DNA from: Nitrospirales bacterium
GTDB taxonomy: Bacteria; Nitrospirota; Nitrospiria; Nitrospirales; UBA8639
Direction: 5' to 3'
Length of the DNA: 64,000 bases
Assembly: GCA_029261295.1 (NCBI GenBank)
Contig: JAJDBP010000002.1
Location: 248,001 to 312,000, forward strand
A program made the position numbers and the translations under genes. Position 1 is the stretch's first letter, and every line of letters starts with the position of its first letter. The notes under the pieces are model-generated. The model saw nothing but the letters and a program-made list of their open reading frames with translations. It did no database searches and was not told where the DNA came from. Below are positions 33,758 through 43,063 of this stretch, one piece after another.

Positions 33758-35270
33758 TATTCATTTCAAAACGTTTCTGCTCAGTTTGGGGTTAACCGCA
33801 CATTTTTTGTTTTCTTCTTTCGCCATTGCTGGTGAGAGCATCAAGGATTCCATCGTCAAAATCTATTCGGTAAACAATAGGTATAATTACCATGAACCCT
33901 GGGCGATGAAGGGGCAAAGTACTTCTCATGGATCAGGGAGTATTATTGGTGGTGGGAGAATATTGACGAATGCTCATGTGGTGAGCGACCACATGTTTAT
34001 TCAAGTGAGGCGTGCAGGGCAAGCTAAAAAATACACCGGAAGAGTAGAACTGATTGGCCATGAAACAGACTTGGCCATTGTGAGGGTTGAAGATGATTCA
34101 TTTTTCTTCGGTGCGACTCCGCTTGAAATAGGAGATCTTCCTGAGCTGAAGGATTCTGTTAGCGTGTACGGGTTCCCAGATGGAGGGGACAAATTATCTT
34201 TGACCGATGGAATCGTCTCAAGGGTTGAGCATGCTAGTTATGCGCATAGTGGAGCCTATCTTCTTGCATGTCAGATCGATGCGTCGATAAATTCAGGCAA
34301 TAGTGGAGGGCCAGTCATTAAAGATGGGAAGATAGTCGGTGTGGCTTTTCAAAGTCTGCAGAGTGCTAATTACAATAATATTGGATATATGGTTCCTGCG
34401 CCAGTCGTTAAGCACTTCCTGAAGGATATTGAAGATACGAGGCATGATGGTACTCCTGACTTAGGAGTGTCTATGCAGCAGATGGAAAATCCTGATTTAC
34501 GAAAAAGTTTCCGCATGAAAAAAAATCAGACTGGCGTGCTCGTCAGCAAAATATACCCGGATTCTCCGGCAGAGGGGATTCTGCAAAGGGGAGATGTCAT
34601 TCTTTCGATTGAGGATGTGCGGGTAGAAAATGATGGGACTATTGAATTTCGAAAAGGGGAACGGACATTTTTCGCATACGCCTTGCAGAGAAAACAAAGG
34701 GACGACGTTGTGAGTCTGAAGGTTCTTCGAGCTGGTCAAGAAGAAACATTACTGATTCAATTATCGCAATCGATTGATTATGAACGTCTTGTTCCACACA
34801 GACAATATGATGTTCCTCCAGCCTATTACATTATTGGAGGGTTGGTCTTTGAGCCACTGACGGCAAGCTATCTATTAGAATATGGAGGAAATTGGAATGT
34901 TAATGCACCGACTGATCTCGTCAATTATTACTTCAATGGAGAACCGCTGAATGCTAGAAGAGAGGTCATAGTCTTGGTGAAAGTTCTTGCTGATGAACTC
35001 AATATTGGCTATCACGCCTCCCAGAATGTGGTGATTACTTCCGTCAACGGAAAACATATATCCACTATGAATGATTTGGTACATGCCTTCGAATCCTACC
35101 AAGGCGATTACCATACTATCGAAGATACTAACGGGTTTCTGATAACCATTGACAGGAAAAAAGCAGAAGAAGCCACCCCAGGAATTCTTGCGAAATACAA
35201 AATCAATGCAGATAGATCAGACAATTTACAGAAAGAGCAAATTAACAAAAAAACGGCTTTTTCCCAGTAA
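33729..35270 (+). CDS. Exported Deg/HtrA-type serine protease (Deg9/Deg10-like)
   Basis: A 513-residue S1C protease with a signal peptide (LLSLGLTAHFLFSSFAIA). Catalytic residues are His83 (TNAHVV), Asp114 (TDLAIV) and Ser192 (NSGNSGGPV). PDZ1 follows from about residue 250 (PDLGVSMQQMENPDLRKSF), then an extra domain with SYLLEYGGNWN and PLNARREVIVLVKVLADELN. The arrangement is like plant-type Deg9/Deg10 proteins, not DegP, and the second PDZ is divergent. ATG 33729 is a reasonable start, but GTG 33738 after GGAG is possible. It probably handles misfolded or processed proteins in the periplasm, where the fibre subunits must pass. Confidence 0.9.
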   Translation: MELVKLNLSNIHFKTFLLSLGLTAHFLFSSFAIAGESIKDSIVKIYSVNNRYNYHEPWAMKGQSTSHGSGSIIGGGRILTNAHVVSDHMFIQVRRAGQAKKYTGRVELIGHETDLAIVRVEDDSFFFGATPLEIGDLPELKDSVSVYGFPDGGDKLSLTDGIVSRVEHASYAHSGAYLLACQIDASINSGNSGGPVIKDGKIVGVAFQSLQSANYNNIGYMVPAPVVKHFLKDIEDTRHDGTPDLGVSMQQMENPDLRKSFRMKKNQTGVLVSKIYPDSPAEGILQRGDVILSIEDVRVENDGTIEFRKGERTFFAYALQRKQRDDVVSLKVLRAGQEETLLIQLSQSIDYERLVPHRQYDVPPAYYIIGGLVFEPLTASYLLEYGGNWNVNAPTDLVNYYFNGEPLNARREVIVLVKVLADELNIGYHASQNVVITSVNGKHISTMNDLVHAFESYQGDYHTIEDTNGFLITIDRKKAEEATPGILAKYKINADRSDNLQKEQINKKTAFSQ

Positions 35271-35563
35271 ACTTATTCTTCCTCCTTCTTTCTTTTCTCT
35301 TTTTCACAGGTGAGTACCATTCGCTCCTTTATGGAAAGATTGAGATTTCTCTCCAGGCCCAACTTTTCTTCTTCGAACAATCCAAAGTCCAATCGTGTTG
35401 AGTTCCAATATAGTAAATTTCGCGCGATTTTTTTTGAAGTCGAATGCAGGTGAAAATTTAAAATCATGGCAATACTAGGCTCTCTCGGTCAGCGAACATT
35501 CTCCGATGAATTTGAAGAAGAATGGTTATGGTTTTATGTGAAAGAGGCGAAGAGGCCAAAAGT

Positions 35564-36970
35564 ATGAACTATCTTCGCCATGGGAATGCCTTACTGTGCC
35601 TATTTTTACTTTTGGCCACTCTGCACCTCTTTCATGTTCACCTTCAGGAAAGTACTGCTGAGCCTCTTTTACAAAAAAGATGTCAACCTCAATTAGAATC
35701 TGGGCCAAGCATTTGCGATCTAGAGGAAGCCATTATCGCAATACATCATACTGATGATTATGGACCGCTGATAGAAAAATCTGGGAAGGCTCACTTTGTC
35801 TTAATTGGCGATTCCACTCATGGTACTCACGAATTTTATCTGGAACGTATGAATATCAGTAAGCGGTTAATTGAAGAGAAAAAATTTAGGTTGATTTCTA
35901 TAGAAGGGAGTTGGCCAAGCGTTTATCTCTTGAACCAATATATTCATTCCCGTATTCCTCAAAATGCAATACAGGTTCTGGAAGTTTTCAATGAATACCC
36001 TGAGTGGGTGTGGAACAATAAAGAGATGCGAGATTTTATTCGATGGTTAAAGGAGTACAATAGCCGTGCAGAACACAGTAATCAAAGAGTGAGCTTATAC
36101 GGTATGGATATATATGACAGCTTTCGTTCTCAGGGACGAGTCCTTGAATATTTCAAAAAAGCAGCCCCTGAAGCTGTTTTGCCAGCGAAGCAACGGTATG
36201 CATGCTTTGCGCAATTCAATAATGATATGGATCAATATGGCCAGGCAGTTAAGAATGATCCTTCACGTTCTTGCGAATCTAAGGTCACACAGGAATACCG
36301 TGCCTTTATTGATTGTCAAATCCGATGCCCAGATTCAAACACCTCTGTGAATCGTGAGGAGTTTTTTCAAGCGAAACAAAATGCATTAAATGTCAAAAAT
36401 ACCGAACGATACTATCGTGATTTATATCAATCGGATAGTGATGTTCTGTCTTGGAATGGGCGAGATCGGCATATGCAAGAAAGTATTGATGTCATGCAAC
36501 AACATTTAAAACATCCAAAAACCATTATCTGGGGACATAGTTCTCACCTGGGCAATGCTCTGGCGACAGATATGGCCAAGCAAGGAAAATTAAATTTAGG
36601 GCAATTGATCCGTCAACAATATCCTAACAACGTATTTTCAATTGGTATGATGACCTATGCCGGCGATGTTGTTGCTTCAGATCGTTGGGATTCTCCTGCC
36701 AAGATCATGCCTCTCCGGCCAGTTCTGCCGCAGAGTAATTCTGCACTGTTTCATCAATTGGGCGTTTCCCGTTTTTTCCTGTTTTTACAACAGCCTTTTG
36801 AAATTAGGCAATGGTTGAATTCTTCAAGATTACAACGGCACGTGGGTGTGATCTATCTTTCAGCCAATGAGTTGGAAGCCCACTATAGTCAAACGCATTT
36901 GGTAGACCAATTTGATGCTCTAGTGTTTATAGACATCACCACAATGTTGGGTCTGTTATCTGTAGATTAA
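35564..36970 (+). CDS. Exported erythromycin-esterase-like protein
   Basis: A 468-residue protein with an N-terminal signal or anchor (GNALLCLFLLLATLHLFHV). It has the fold marks of the erythromycin esterase/EreA-like (ChaN-TIKI) group: LIGDSTHGTHEFYLERMNI with the His-x-x-His-Glu motif, LISIEGSWPSVYLLN, YGMDIYD, and the late His in TIIWGHSSHLGNA. AGAGG lies upstream of the ATG at 35564. Most family members have unknown substrates and are not antibiotic-resistance proteins; export here argues against macrolide inactivation. Role in the fibre locus unclear. Confidence 0.85.
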   Translation: MNYLRHGNALLCLFLLLATLHLFHVHLQESTAEPLLQKRCQPQLESGPSICDLEEAIIAIHHTDDYGPLIEKSGKAHFVLIGDSTHGTHEFYLERMNISKRLIEEKKFRLISIEGSWPSVYLLNQYIHSRIPQNAIQVLEVFNEYPEWVWNNKEMRDFIRWLKEYNSRAEHSNQRVSLYGMDIYDSFRSQGRVLEYFKKAAPEAVLPAKQRYACFAQFNNDMDQYGQAVKNDPSRSCESKVTQEYRAFIDCQIRCPDSNTSVNREEFFQAKQNALNVKNTERYYRDLYQSDSDVLSWNGRDRHMQESIDVMQQHLKHPKTIIWGHSSHLGNALATDMAKQGKLNLGQLIRQQYPNNVFSIGMMTYAGDVVASDRWDSPAKIMPLRPVLPQSNSALFHQLGVSRFFLFLQQPFEIRQWLNSSRLQRHVGVIYLSANELEAHYSQTHLVDQFDALVFIDITTMLGLLSVD

Positions 36971-37410
36971 GATCTACTATTCGCTAGATTGTGAGGGAGA
37001 TGCGTCCTCCACAGATGGCGCATGCAGATGAACCTGTCTTTCAATTTTCTGTGGATCTACTAAGTGCGTTTCAGGTGATTTTATCTAGGTATTTTATGCT
37101 ATACACTGAATCTGCCTAGTCCCTCGTTTTGGATGACCAAATTCATCCGTTTTTCTGCTACACAGACTTTTTTAAGTGCTGGGTGACCTTCGAGTGTCCT
37201 CTACTGTTAACCGTTAGAGGAAACCCACTTTTCAAGGTAAAAGTACATATTCAAAAGCACTTATAGCTACCTAACCCTAGCTTTTTCTCCGTAGGAGGTT
37301 CACATTGAATATAGTCACTACATCCATCTATTATGGAGTGGATTATAGGTGCAACACGATTCGTGGGTTCATTAACACACCTGTTTTCAATTAGAAAACA
37401 TAGGATTTCT
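36971..37410. other. Intergenic region before the kinase gene
   Basis: About 440 bases with no gene. The frame of the kinase is open from 37333, but the upstream part lacks a ribosome binding site. No sigma-54 element was found, so this gene probably has its own sigma-70-type promoter. Confidence 0.4.
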
Positions 37411-39606
37411 ATGACCGTCACGGTGTATTCAAATAAATATGAAATTCAGGAAGAGATCGCTCAGGGCGGGATGGGGATCGTCTATAAAGCTTGGGATCGC
37501 ATGCTTGAACGGGTGGTGGCGTTGAAAGTCATTCATCAAAATTTAGCCAAGGACTCTAACTTTTTGGATCGCTTTCTCGACGAAGCACGGAAAATGGCTC
37601 TTCTGCATCATACCAATATCATCCAGATCTATTCTGTTGAGAATGATCAAGGTATGCCATTTCTCGTCATGGAATATTTTCCAGGGGTCAATCTTAAGAC
37701 ATATCTCAGAAAAAATAATCCTCTTAGCCTCAATGAATCCGTGAAGATTGTTTCCCAAATTGCTCTCGCACTTATCTTTACCCACAGAAAGGGAATTATT
37801 CATCGAGACATTAAACCAGCGAATATTATCCTTGATGACTCATTGACCGTAAAATTAACCGATTTTGGTATTGCTCGTGCACTTGGTCAAACGGCCCACA
37901 CTGCCACAGGCCAATTATTAGGCACCGTTAAATATATGTCCCCAGAACAAGCGCGTGATATGCCTTTGGATGGTCGATCTGACCTGTATTCGCTTGGGAT
38001 GCTGTTTTACGAGTTAGTGACAGGCGAAAATCCAAGGAATGATTTGACGGCTGTTGGCATCCTCAGCAGACTTGTCACTGAAGGTCATATGCCTTCATTG
38101 AGATTCTCTGAAACCCTAAATATCCCCTCTGAGATTCAACAAATTATTATTGACCTTCTTCAGTTTCACCCAGAGAATAGAATTCCCAACGCGGAAAACT
38201 TCATAGATCGACTAGAGCAATCCTTTCCCAGTAGTACTACTGCTAAAACTAAATTTCACGCTGAGAATACCAGTGAAACAAAAACCTTGAGTCTGGACCA
38301 TAGTCTTAAATCTAAGGCGAATGAGGCGACGGGTTCTCAAGGCTCCGGCGCTTTCCAATCCAAAAACATTGATGAGGGTTCAGCGTTTGAACATCAAGGG
38401 TCAATGGCGGCACTCCAGAATCAACAAGCTCTTCCATTGGGTCAGGCTTTGGCAACTGAGCCAAAACCAAAATCGTTTTTGAGACTAAGGTATGGCATTC
38501 TTGTTCCTACCATTTCTCTTCTTTTGGCCATTGGTGGATATGCCTGGCACTATTTTGGAAGCACAGCCCCAGGCTTGCCCAAAGACAATCAATTAGCAAT
38601 GACACCGAAGCTCAGAATTATAAAAGAAGAAAAAACCACGCCTGTGGATTCTGATTCCAAACCAAACGTACAAGTGAACAAAGGACCTCAACTCAAGAAA
38701 TTTGACTCCCCTGACCCAGAGGTATTGCCGACTCTTTCTACTCAAATATCTCCACCAGCCATTGCTCGTCCATCCCCCTCATCTGATCTTTCTGTTGAAA
38801 TACCTCTCGAAGCGGAGGAAATCCAAGCGGAGTCTCCTCACGAAATCGTGCCTCCCTCCCAGGGCCAACCAGGGATAGAATCTACTATTCAACAATTAAA
38901 AACTGCGCCTGTGGTTTCTGATTCCAAACCAAACGTACAAGAGAACAAAGGACCTCAACCCAAGGAATTTGACTCCCCTGGCCCAGAGGTATTACCGACT
39001 CTTTCTACTCAAATGTCTCCACCAGCCATTGCTCGTCCATCCCCCTCATCTGATCTCTCTACTGAACCTCTCGAAGCGGAGGAAATCCAAGCGGAGTCTG
39101 CTCACGATATCGTGTCTTCCTCTCAGGGTCAGCCAGAGTCAAAATCTACTATTATAAACTTGTCCCAAGTTCCCAACTCAGACTTGTCCTCTTTAGAGGT
39201 CCCTCCGATGGTACCGGTAATGTCAGACTTTCCTAAAGAAACGATAGAAAATGGCTTAGACATTGTCCTCAATCAAGCATCACAAGAGAGCATGGAAGCC
39301 ATTCTTCATAATCAGGTTGAGAAACTTCAACGGGCTATCATTGAAAAAAATTGGGATGCCCTTGAACGGTTGAGTACTATGTCTGAATCTCGACGATTTT
39401 GGCTAGAAACCCTTTATACAAAATATCAATCCGTCCAAATCGATATTGCCCAAGTCGCTACTGAGCCCACAGAAGGTAAGGCGACCATTTATTTCACCAA
39501 AGGAATTCGGTCAAATGGTGAGGTCGTGATTCCCAACGCTATTGGTAGAACCATTAAAATTACTATTCCCAAAAACGGAGATGAATGGGGGCGAATCATT
39601 TGGTGA
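37411..39606 (+). CDS. Transmembrane Ser/Thr protein kinase (PknB-like)
   Basis: A 731-residue kinase. The N-terminal cytoplasmic domain has the glycine loop AQGGMGIVYKA, the ATP lysine K39 (VALKV), HRDIKPAN (131-138), DFGIARA (151-157) and the PEQARD segment, so it should be active. A linker, one transmembrane helix (about 359-382) and an extracytoplasmic part follow. The latter begins with two near-identical Pro/Ser-rich repeats and ends with a small NTF2-like domain (VEKLQRAIIEKNWDALERL to WGRIIW). The ATG at 37411 follows AGGA at five bases. The FHA-sigma-54 activator at 23750-25087 is a plausible substrate-reader of this kinase. Confidence 0.93.
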   Translation: MTVTVYSNKYEIQEEIAQGGMGIVYKAWDRMLERVVALKVIHQNLAKDSNFLDRFLDEARKMALLHHTNIIQIYSVENDQGMPFLVMEYFPGVNLKTYLRKNNPLSLNESVKIVSQIALALIFTHRKGIIHRDIKPANIILDDSLTVKLTDFGIARALGQTAHTATGQLLGTVKYMSPEQARDMPLDGRSDLYSLGMLFYELVTGENPRNDLTAVGILSRLVTEGHMPSLRFSETLNIPSEIQQIIIDLLQFHPENRIPNAENFIDRLEQSFPSSTTAKTKFHAENTSETKTLSLDHSLKSKANEATGSQGSGAFQSKNIDEGSAFEHQGSMAALQNQQALPLGQALATEPKPKSFLRLRYGILVPTISLLLAIGGYAWHYFGSTAPGLPKDNQLAMTPKLRIIKEEKTTPVDSDSKPNVQVNKGPQLKKFDSPDPEVLPTLSTQISPPAIARPSPSSDLSVEIPLEAEEIQAESPHEIVPPSQGQPGIESTIQQLKTAPVVSDSKPNVQENKGPQPKEFDSPGPEVLPTLSTQMSPPAIARPSPSSDLSTEPLEAEEIQAESAHDIVSSSQGQPESKSTIINLSQVPNSDLSSLEVPPMVPVMSDFPKETIENGLDIVLNQASQESMEAILHNQVEKLQRAIIEKNWDALERLSTMSESRRFWLETLYTKYQSVQIDIAQVATEPTEGKATIYFTKGIRSNGEVVIPNAIGRTIKITIPKNGDEWGRIIW
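38641..39160 (+). repeat. Tandem 267-bp duplication inside the kinase gene
   Basis: The segment starting CCTGTGGATTCTGATTCC at 38641 recurs at 38908 (CCTGTGGTTTCTGATTCC). The two copies encode nearly the same 89-residue Pro/Ser-rich linker (SDSKPNVQ, PPAIARPSPSSDL, EAEEIQAES). They differ by small changes and one codon. This lengthens the extracytoplasmic stalk. Confidence 0.9.
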
Positions 39607-39772
39607 TGCTCATCCCAAGAAAATTTCTACGAGATCTCTGTGAAATACGAAATAACTTCCTTCTCAATAAGACAAGGCATGGTTTGTGCACTTAATTTTC
39701 ATTGTCTTTCGAAAATTTGGACGAGAAATTTTCAAACGATCATTTCATTTTTTTTGTTTCGGGAGGTAGATT

Positions 39773-40723
39773 ATGAGATTCCATGCTTTGTGTGCACTTT
39801 ACGTCATAGTTGTGCTTGGTGGATGTTCGCAAACTCTTTCCCAGATATCCAATGAACATGGATTTCAGCGAATTCAAGGACCATCAAAAACTCTGGGGCC
39901 AGGAACACTTATTGTGTTGGAGGAGTCTGGTGACAGTTTGGCAGTACTGACTCCAGTATGCTGGCAACCCCAAGCCTTTCCTGGGTTACCTCCTGCACGG
40001 GCAGTTCCAGGAGCAGAATCGGCCTTGAAGGGAAAGTTTGGAGACTGGCATGACTTTGAACCTCCGTATTTGAAAGCCCTTCGGGAAGAATTTCCTAAAG
40101 TTGAAGAAATCCAACTTCGTTTCCGTAACACGTCAGTCTTCCAGTATTCAGAGACGGATCTGTATAAAGGTATTCCTGCCCGTTTGCAGTCATGTCGTGA
40201 TGCAGTAGCCGCCAGAGAAGCCAAGGGTGAAACGGTGTATACCATTCTCAAGGCGTTAAAGGCAGATGTAACATACAAAGTGATCGGTGTGGACCGAAGC
40301 CGTTTGGTTGGAAAGCTTCCACAAAAAACCCTTGAACGATTAAAAACGAAACTCGGAGGTTCTTCGATTAACACGTTCACCCAAACCATTGCGGGAGCAA
40401 CTCATCAAGTGGCTTTCCAAGCAGATATTATTGGTCTTGAGAATTTTTCTCTACCTCTTGCTGACCCAGAAGGCGACCCTATAATGGACACCCAACCAAA
40501 ACCTTTAACTGACAAAGAATCGGTCTCTCCAGGAGAGCCACAAGCGATGTCTAGTGATGAAGCCAATTCGGTATCTACAATGAAGAATGCGGAAATATCA
40601 AATATGGAATCAGGGGAGTTTTCGAGGCGTTCTCGATTAACACAGGCTCAACGCCAACTGATTATCCAAAAAATGGCCATATTACGTAATGAAATCTCTG
40701 ATGCAGATCGACTTCAACAATAG
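39773..40723 (+). CDS. Lipoprotein of unknown function
   Basis: A 316-residue lipoprotein: lipobox VVLGGC at residues about 13-18 after a short hydrophobic core. The mature part has a central mixed alpha/beta region (about 40-230; LRFRNTSVFQYSETDLYKG, TYKVIGVDRSRLVGKLP) and a low-complexity, helical C-terminus (LTQAQRQLIIQKMAILRNEI). GGGAGG precedes the ATG by about six bases. No domain was recognised. It lies between the kinase and the LPP20-like gene and may belong to the same envelope system. Confidence 0.75.
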   Translation: MRFHALCALYVIVVLGGCSQTLSQISNEHGFQRIQGPSKTLGPGTLIVLEESGDSLAVLTPVCWQPQAFPGLPPARAVPGAESALKGKFGDWHDFEPPYLKALREEFPKVEEIQLRFRNTSVFQYSETDLYKGIPARLQSCRDAVAAREAKGETVYTILKALKADVTYKVIGVDRSRLVGKLPQKTLERLKTKLGGSSINTFTQTIAGATHQVAFQADIIGLENFSLPLADPEGDPIMDTQPKPLTDKESVSPGEPQAMSSDEANSVSTMKNAEISNMESGEFSRRSRLTQAQRQLIIQKMAILRNEISDADRLQQ

Positions 40724-40896
40724 CGAAAAACTGAAAGCTGACGCTCCAGTGCTTTTTTCATCATGATACCGACGCAATCTTCCGCCAAAGTCTTAAGAGG
40801 TATTTTCTCGATAGAAAGTGGAGACTGCTGAGTCATTGCTGAAATGTGGAGGTACTTTTGCTTTGCCACAATTTCAAAGTGTTGCATGATCATCAT
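40714..40896 (-). CDS. Possible small protein (doubtful)
   Basis: A 60-codon minus-strand frame with protein-like composition (IEKIPLKTLAEDCVGIMMKKALERQL). It overlaps the end of the lipoprotein gene by 10 bases and has no visible ribosome binding site. It may be chance. The rest of the gap 40724-41209 shows nothing recognisable. Confidence 0.25.
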   Translation of the reverse strand: MMIMQHFEIVAKQKYLHISAMTQQSPLSIEKIPLKTLAEDCVGIMMKKALERQLSVFRYC

Positions 40897-41209
40897 ATTC
40901 TGTTAGTTCAGATGCTGATTTTAGATTGTCATAGATTTTTGGGTAATAGGGCTGATTCAAGAATTTTTTAAATTTTAGAAATCCTTTTTTAAATTTAAGA
41001 ATCTGAGACATAGCGAGAGGTTTCTAACAATCAGATGCGTGATGACAATGATTCCCTCAAATTAGAATTTTGACCTGGACGGGAGTCACTAAGGAGAAAA
41101 TGCCTAAATTGATGGTGCCTTGATAGGACAGGACAAGAAAAGAATAATTTGAAATGTTTTTCTCTCATAGAGAATAGCCAAAGGTATTTTCTGATAAGGA
41201 GGTGGAATG

Positions 41210-42097
41210 ATGAATGGAAACAATAGATGTGACACACGAAATTCTGTCGACACAATCCCCACATGGCGGTGGTTGGGCAGAGTGATGGTGGGTATCGGCT
41301 TCTTGGTTTTTCTCTCTTGGGTTTTTATTCCCATTGTGACGGCAGCCAATGGGGGACAGGGAAGGGTTGATTGGTCAATGGGTGCGGTTCAAGCGACTGG
41401 TATAGGTGTTCCACCTGATCACATCAAGAATGTCGCCCAAGCTCGCGCCATGGCCAAACGTGCAGCGCACGTCGTCGCCCTGGGGCGTTTATTGGAAGTC
41501 ATTGAAGGTATTCAGGTTGACTCTACCACGGTGGTCAAAAACTTTATTTTAGAAAGTGATATTATTAAAACTAATGTCAGAGGCATGGTGAGCGGAGCAC
41601 GAGTGGTCAAGGAAACTCCTTATCCTGATGGATCCTATGAAATTACCTTAGAGATTGATATGGCTACTGTCCAACAACCCTTTAGGCCAACCTCTGCTCA
41701 GCCGCCCCCTGAGATTGAATGGAAAGCCCCATTTCCAACGGTTCCTGCTTCCAACGATGGGAATTACACCGGCCTCATTATTGATGCCGAGGGATTAAAC
41801 GTCCAAGAATGTTTGCATCCCAAAATCGTTATGGAGGATGGGCAAGTTGTCTATTCTCAGCAACACGTGGATACCAAGGTGTTATCCAAACGTCATGTAG
41901 TTGGTTATGTGAAAGGGTTGGATGAGGCTAAAGCCCATGAACGGGTTACGGCCAAGCCTATCATGGTCAAAGCCGTGGCGTTGGCCCAAGGCAGTAGCAC
42001 TGACCTAGTGATTCAAGATGCTGATGCTCAGTTGCTTCATATGGATCCCAAACATTTGGATTTTCTCAAACATGCTAAGGTTGTCATTGTGTATTGA
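41210..42097 (+). CDS. LPP20-family envelope protein
   Basis: A 295-residue protein with a transmembrane signal (MVGIGFLVFLSWVFIPIVTAA). The family core follows: QARAMAKRAAHVVALGRLLEVI, then VDSTTVVKNFILESDIIKTN and GMVSGARVVKETPYPDGSYEITLEI, the pattern of LPP20/FlgP-like proteins. The C-terminal half has GLIIDAEGLNVQECLHPKIV and a strand-rich end. AAGGAGGT stands six bases before the second of two adjacent ATGs (41210), preferred over 41207. It is related to the two-domain protein at 31758-32495. The DUF4384 gene follows by 60 bases. Confidence 0.85.
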   Translation: MNGNNRCDTRNSVDTIPTWRWLGRVMVGIGFLVFLSWVFIPIVTAANGGQGRVDWSMGAVQATGIGVPPDHIKNVAQARAMAKRAAHVVALGRLLEVIEGIQVDSTTVVKNFILESDIIKTNVRGMVSGARVVKETPYPDGSYEITLEIDMATVQQPFRPTSAQPPPEIEWKAPFPTVPASNDGNYTGLIIDAEGLNVQECLHPKIVMEDGQVVYSQQHVDTKVLSKRHVVGYVKGLDEAKAHERVTAKPIMVKAVALAQGSSTDLVIQDADAQLLHMDPKHLDFLKHAKVVIVY

Positions 42098-42157
42098 GGA
42101 GAGTTAAGTGAAAAATGCAAAAACTTTTAGAGTCCTTCACACATTAAAATTTTTTAA

Positions 42158-43063
42158 ATGGATAAAACAATGAGTCGAGACATCTATCAAATAGCCTGTA
42201 AAAATTTAGTTCTCATCTTTCTTTTTTTCATTCCTCAGCTGGCCTTCGGGGAGGGCCTGGTGCCAGTTGAAGGACAGCATTGCTATCAATATGGTGATGA
42301 TGAATCCGTGAATGTGGCAAAAAAAAAGGCACTGGCCTTGGCCCGTGAAGTGGCTGTGAGTAACTTTAAGGTCTGGGTGGAAGTCAATACGACTGTGAAA
42401 GATTATAAGTTGGAAAAGGATTGGGTGGAAACAATTGCTGTGGGAATGTTACAGAGTGAAAAACGGCAGGTCACCAAAAAAGTTCAGGAAATTTGTACGA
42501 CTGTGAATGCCGAGATAAATCCGCAAGAAGTGGATGCTCTTATTGCTGAACGGAAAAAGCAGAGTTCCATTAAACAACGAGTAACCACTCAGACACCTGA
42601 CTCCAAATTTGACATAAAGGTTTGGCTCAATAATCCTGATGGTCAATATATTGAAGGAGATTATTTGGTAATCAACGTCAAATCTGACCAGGATGCCTAT
42701 TTAAAGCTTGATTACTTCCAGGCTGATTGTAAGGTGGTTCATTTAGTTCCTAATCTTTTTCGCCAACAGGCATTTATTAAAAAAGATAAGGTCTATACAT
42801 TTGGGAATGAAAATGCTCCTGAACGTTTTAGAATTCAAGGTCCATTTGGAGATGAAGTGATTAAGGTTATAGCCAGCGACAAACCGTTTCCTGCCTCGCA
42901 AATCTCACAGGAATCCATCAGTAATTGCGAGCCCTACGTCGAAACACTTGAGCAAGGGCGAACTCGAGGGATTTCCTTAGAACATAACCGGGCAAGTACA
43001 GGCGCATCCCTATTTACGTCTAGCCTAAAAGAGTTTGAACATAAGAATGCGAAAAATAAGTAA
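42158..43063 (+). CDS. Exported DUF4384 protein
   Basis: A 301-residue exported protein (signal peptide NLVLIFLFFIPQLAFG). The N-terminal part (VAKKKALALAREVAVSNFKVW, TTVKDYKLEKDWVE) looks like another LPP20-type helix-strand module. The C-terminal DUF4384 domain is clear from FDIKVWLNNPDGQYIEGDYL, LKLDYFQADCKVVHLVPN and IKVIASDKPF. No strong ribosome binding site precedes the ATG at 42158 or the one at 42170. DUF4384 proteins often accompany caspase-like and CsgG-like envelope proteins, as here. Confidence 0.8.
   Translation: MDKTMSRDIYQIACKNLVLIFLFFIPQLAFGEGLVPVEGQHCYQYGDDESVNVAKKKALALAREVAVSNFKVWVEVNTTVKDYKLEKDWVETIAVGMLQSEKRQVTKKVQEICTTVNAEINPQEVDALIAERKKQSSIKQRVTTQTPDSKFDIKVWLNNPDGQYIEGDYLVINVKSDQDAYLKLDYFQADCKVVHLVPNLFRQQAFIKKDKVYTFGNENAPERFRIQGPFGDEVIKVIASDKPFPASQISQESISNCEPYVETLEQGRTRGISLEHNRASTGASLFTSSLKEFEHKNAKNK

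Noticed and set aside
35273-35467. 64-codon minus-strand frame between the protease and esterase-like genes
   Set aside because: No ribosome binding site and antisense to the local operon direction; composition is Lys/Glu-rich by chance.
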